DNA of 9,853 nucleotides, taken from the NCBI GenBank assembly GCA_014381385.1, contig JACNLR010000227.1, positions 1 to 9,853 on the forward strand. The letters run 5' to 3'. The notes under the pieces were generated by a model. It saw only the letters and a program-made list of their open reading frames with translations. It had not been told where the DNA came from and did no database searches. Below, one piece after another: positions 7,926-9,853 of the stretch; positions within the stretch are counted from its first letter, which is position 1, and each line of letters starts with the position of its first letter. This stretch comes from Planctomycetota bacterium (lineage in GTDB: Bacteria > Planctomycetota > Phycisphaerae > Phycisphaerales > SM1A02). A program made the position numbers and the translations under genes.

Positions 7926-9122
7926 TTAGGTAGAGGTCGTAAGTACAGGCCACCGTTTCGATAGCACAGACCACGAATTATCTTCGATTGCGAGCCGTAT
8001 GTCTATCATCAAGGACTGGAAGTGGTGAATGTTATGGATACTTAGCAAAATTCCACCAAGCATTTCCTTGCATGCAAAGAGGTGTCTGAGGTATGCCCTA
8101 CTGTTACCATTGGCGCAAGCAGCGCAAGTGCAGCCTTCTTGGATGACACCCATATCTTCTGCAAAACGGGCATTACGGAGGTTTAAAGGTCCTTTTCTGG
8201 TAAAAGCGTGTGCATTTCTGGCATTTCTCGTAGGTAAAACACAGTCGAACATATCCATCCCAGCAGCCACAGCAGCGACCAAATCTCGTTCGTAGCCGAC
8301 TCCCATTAAATATCGAGGTTTTTCGTCAGGAAGTAAATTTGCAGTAAATTTTACGACTTCTGCTATTTTTTCTGGCGATTCGCCCACCGCAACACCACCG
8401 ATAGCATAGCCAGGAAGATCAACATTGCATATTTGCTGAACACTGCGGTGCCGTAAATCAAGGTCTGTACCACCTTGCACAATCCCAAAGAGCGCTTGGG
8501 AATCTCGTTTTTGATGTGCTACATCACAACGTGAAAGCCAGCGAGCGGTTCTGTCAAGTGATTGCAACAATCGTGATTCGTGTTGCTTTTTTGTCAAGAC
8601 GCCGTCCCTTGCAGTTAGGGCGTGTCGCCTTCGAGCTACGCTTTGTGATTGTGGTTCGACACTTGAGGGGCAATCATCGAAAGCCATGATGATATCTGCG
8701 CCTAAGTTGTTTTGTATTTCTATTGATCGCTCTGGTGTCATTCTTATTTTTGAGCCATCAATAATTGATTTAAACGTTACGCCATCGTCGTCGATGGTGT
8801 TGATGTCCGCCATCGACCATGCTTGATAACCACCGCTATCTGTGAGTATCGGACGATCCCAACGCATGAATGTATGCACTCCACCAAGTTTTGCGATACG
8901 CGTATCTGTTGGTCGCAACATAAGGTGGAATGCATTGTTTAAAAGTATCTCAGATCCAGTTGCTCGTATTTGCTGGGGCGTTAAACCCTTCACCGTTCCC
9001 CTCGTGCCAACTGGCATAAAAGCTGGTGTTTTAAAGGAACCGTGAGGTGTTGTAACCGTTCCAGTTCGCGCAGCGTTTTCCTTACTTTTATGATGAATGG
9101 AAAATGTTAAAGGGCTTCGCAA
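7926..9122 (-). CDS. tgt: tRNA-guanine(34) transglycosylase
   Basis: This 398-residue cytoplasmic enzyme exchanges guanine 34 in the anticodon of Asp, Asn, His and Tyr tRNAs for preQ1, the tRNA-incorporation step of queuosine biosynthesis. The TIM-barrel motifs are present: PAFMPVGTRGTVKG (33-46), LTDSGGYQ with Asp95, AFDDCPS (147-153), LFGIVQGG (211-218), GGVAVGE (242-248), and FDCVLPTRNARN with the nucleophile Asp293. The zinc site is Cys331, Cys333, Cys336 and His363 (CTCAAC ... HN). The start is TTG at 9122, immediately after the rhomboid TAG, with GAGGA seven bases upstream; no ATG or GTG lies between that stop and the conserved N-terminal core. Two oddities are about 23 extra residues between AFDDCPS and the ALFGI strand, and one extra residue between Cys336 and His363 compared with E. 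coli. No other queuosine gene (such as queA) is in the window. Confidence 0.96.
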   Translation of the reverse strand: MRSPLTFSIHHKSKENAARTGTVTTPHGSFKTPAFMPVGTRGTVKGLTPQQIRATGSEILLNNAFHLMLRPTDTRIAKLGGVHTFMRWDRPILTDSGGYQAWSMADINTIDDDGVTFKSIIDGSKIRMTPERSIEIQNNLGADIIMAFDDCPSSVEPQSQSVARRRHALTARDGVLTKKQHESRLLQSLDRTARWLSRCDVAHQKRDSQALFGIVQGGTDLDLRHRSVQQICNVDLPGYAIGGVAVGESPEKIAEVVKFTANLLPDEKPRYLMGVGYERDLVAAVAAGMDMFDCVLPTRNARNAHAFTRKGPLNLRNARFAEDMGVIQEGCTCAACANGNSRAYLRHLFACKEMLGGILLSIHNIHHFQSLMIDIRLAIEDNSWSVLSKRWPVLTTST

Positions 9123-9853
9123 CTATTGATCCTCACGACCTTTGCGAGAGGCTTCGTGCAAAATCTTTTTTTCTTTTGCACTTAAACTGTTTAAACCCTT
9201 TTTGTGTATCTTGTCAAGAATTCTGTCGATATCTCCCTGCGAAGCGCCTCTTTCTTTCCACGCAAAATGTTTGGAAGTTGGATCTGCTTTCCCAAGAAAA
9301 TCGAAAAAGCCATTAAGGTGGTGTGGGTTGCGAATAAAGTACCAACCTGCTGCTGCACCACCTAAGTGTGCTGCTTCACCTCCTGCATTGTTCTTTCCAA
9401 AAAGAACTGTAAACACGGCAACGCAAACGAGCAAATATGCCATCGTGGAGAGTTTCATTGGAATAATAAAGAAAACAAGCACTTTTACTTTCGGTGCAAG
9501 AAACGCACCTGCAAGGAGAATGCCAAATACACCAGCTGATGCGCCCACTAACGGAGTTGCCGTGTCGTTAAAAAGCAACCCTGGGATACTGTCTCCAAAG
9601 ACATACCCACCTAAATTCAAAATGAGATAGAGCACTGCACCAAAAATTCCACAAAGCAAATAAAACGCAAGGAAACGTTTTCCTCCAAGGTATTGCTCGA
9701 CTAAAGGACCAAAAAAGTACAGACCAATCATGTTGAATAGGAGATGTTGAAAATTTGCGTGCAGAAATTGGAAACCTATAAATCGCCAGTACTGCACACC
9801 CCAGATTGCATGATTTGTTGATAAATGGAGCCAATCCACTAGAAAATCGTTCA
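9123..9853 (-). CDS. Rhomboid family intramembrane serine protease (5' end outside window)
   Basis: The frame stays open to the right edge (residues NDFLV precede the DWLHLS segment), so the N-terminus and probably the first membrane helix are missing. The GTG at 9839 is unlikely to be the true start. The visible part carries the rhomboid core: YWRF in loop 1, a HANFQHLLFNM stretch (H-x4-H-x3-N, oxyanion residues), GASAG with the catalytic Ser at codon 9537-9539, and AAHLGG with the catalytic His at codon 9366-9368, so it should be an active protease cleaving substrates within the membrane. About five hydrophobic helices are visible. A charged C-terminal tail of about 50 residues includes DIDRILDKIHKKGLNSLS, a pattern I associate with bacterial rhomboids of this type. 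The physiological substrate is not deducible. The gene ends in TAG directly abutting tgt. Confidence 0.94.
   Translation of the reverse strand, partial: NDFLVDWLHLSTNHAIWGVQYWRFIGFQFLHANFQHLLFNMIGLYFFGPLVEQYLGGKRFLAFYLLCGIFGAVLYLILNLGGYVFGDSIPGLLFNDTATPLVGASAGVFGILLAGAFLAPKVKVLVFFIIPMKLSTMAYLLVCVAVFTVLFGKNNAGGEAAHLGGAAAGWYFIRNPHHLNGFFDFLGKADPTSKHFAWKERGASQGDIDRILDKIHKKGLNSLSAKEKKILHEASRKGREDQ
9130..9134 (-). promoter_or_regulatory. Ribosome binding site for tgt inside the rhomboid 3' end
   Basis: The minus strand reads GAGGA, then TCAATAG, then TTG. The 7-base spacing is ideal and supports the TTG at 9122 as the tgt start. The site overlaps the Glu-Asp codons at the end of rhomboid, and its TAG stop is part of the spacer. 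This is a layout typical of translational coupling. Confidence 0.7.

Noticed and set aside
9123..9839. Rhomboid starting at the GTG at 9839 as a complete gene
   Set aside because: The frame is open beyond that codon to the edge, and the expected first helix of rhomboid proteases would be missing, so the gene is treated as partial.
1..9853. Mobile elements, CRISPR arrays, tRNA/rRNA genes, defence systems
   Set aside because: No transposase, integrase, terminal repeats, spaced direct repeats or structural RNA signatures were seen on either strand by eye.

Overview
The window reads as an ordinary chromosomal housekeeping region of a free-living Gram-negative-type bacterium. The best guess is Planctomycetota, possibly class Phycisphaerae. 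That guess is inference from recalled protein style: one-piece SecD-SecF with a very large second periplasmic domain, an SMC signature reading LSGGEQAMTAVALL, and YajC with a long N-terminal lead. The DNA is moderately AT-rich and packed with genes. I see no mobile element, CRISPR array, tRNA, rRNA or obvious foreign island.

Layout: bases 2-2326 on the + strand hold the C-terminal 774 residues of an SMC chromosome-condensation ATPase (hinge, returning coiled coil, C-terminal ATPase head); its start lies left of the window. Everything else is on the - strand. In transcription order (right to left) come a rhomboid intramembrane serine protease (start beyond the right edge), tgt (tRNA-guanine transglycosylase), yajC, a fused secDF, then, after a 111-base gap with a terminator-like hairpin, a membrane-anchored double-LysM protein and an alpha/beta hydrolase. 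The hydrolase converges with smc, and the two coding regions overlap by 23 bases at their 3' ends.

How they work together: tgt-yajC-secD-secF is a widely conserved bacterial cluster, and here YajC and SecDF form the ancillary module of the Sec translocase. Rhomboid is joined to tgt with no spacer: its stop codon directly precedes the TTG start of tgt in the same frame, and the tgt ribosome binding site lies inside the rhomboid 3' end. The LysM protein and hydrolase are 32 bases apart and probably co-transcribed. No stretch over 300 bases lacks a gene.

No new system is apparent. The points worth a second look are local: the rhomboid/tgt junction, an inserted segment in Tgt, the enlarged SecF-half periplasmic domain, the hairpin after secDF, the convergent overlap, and start-site choices for the LysM and secDF genes.
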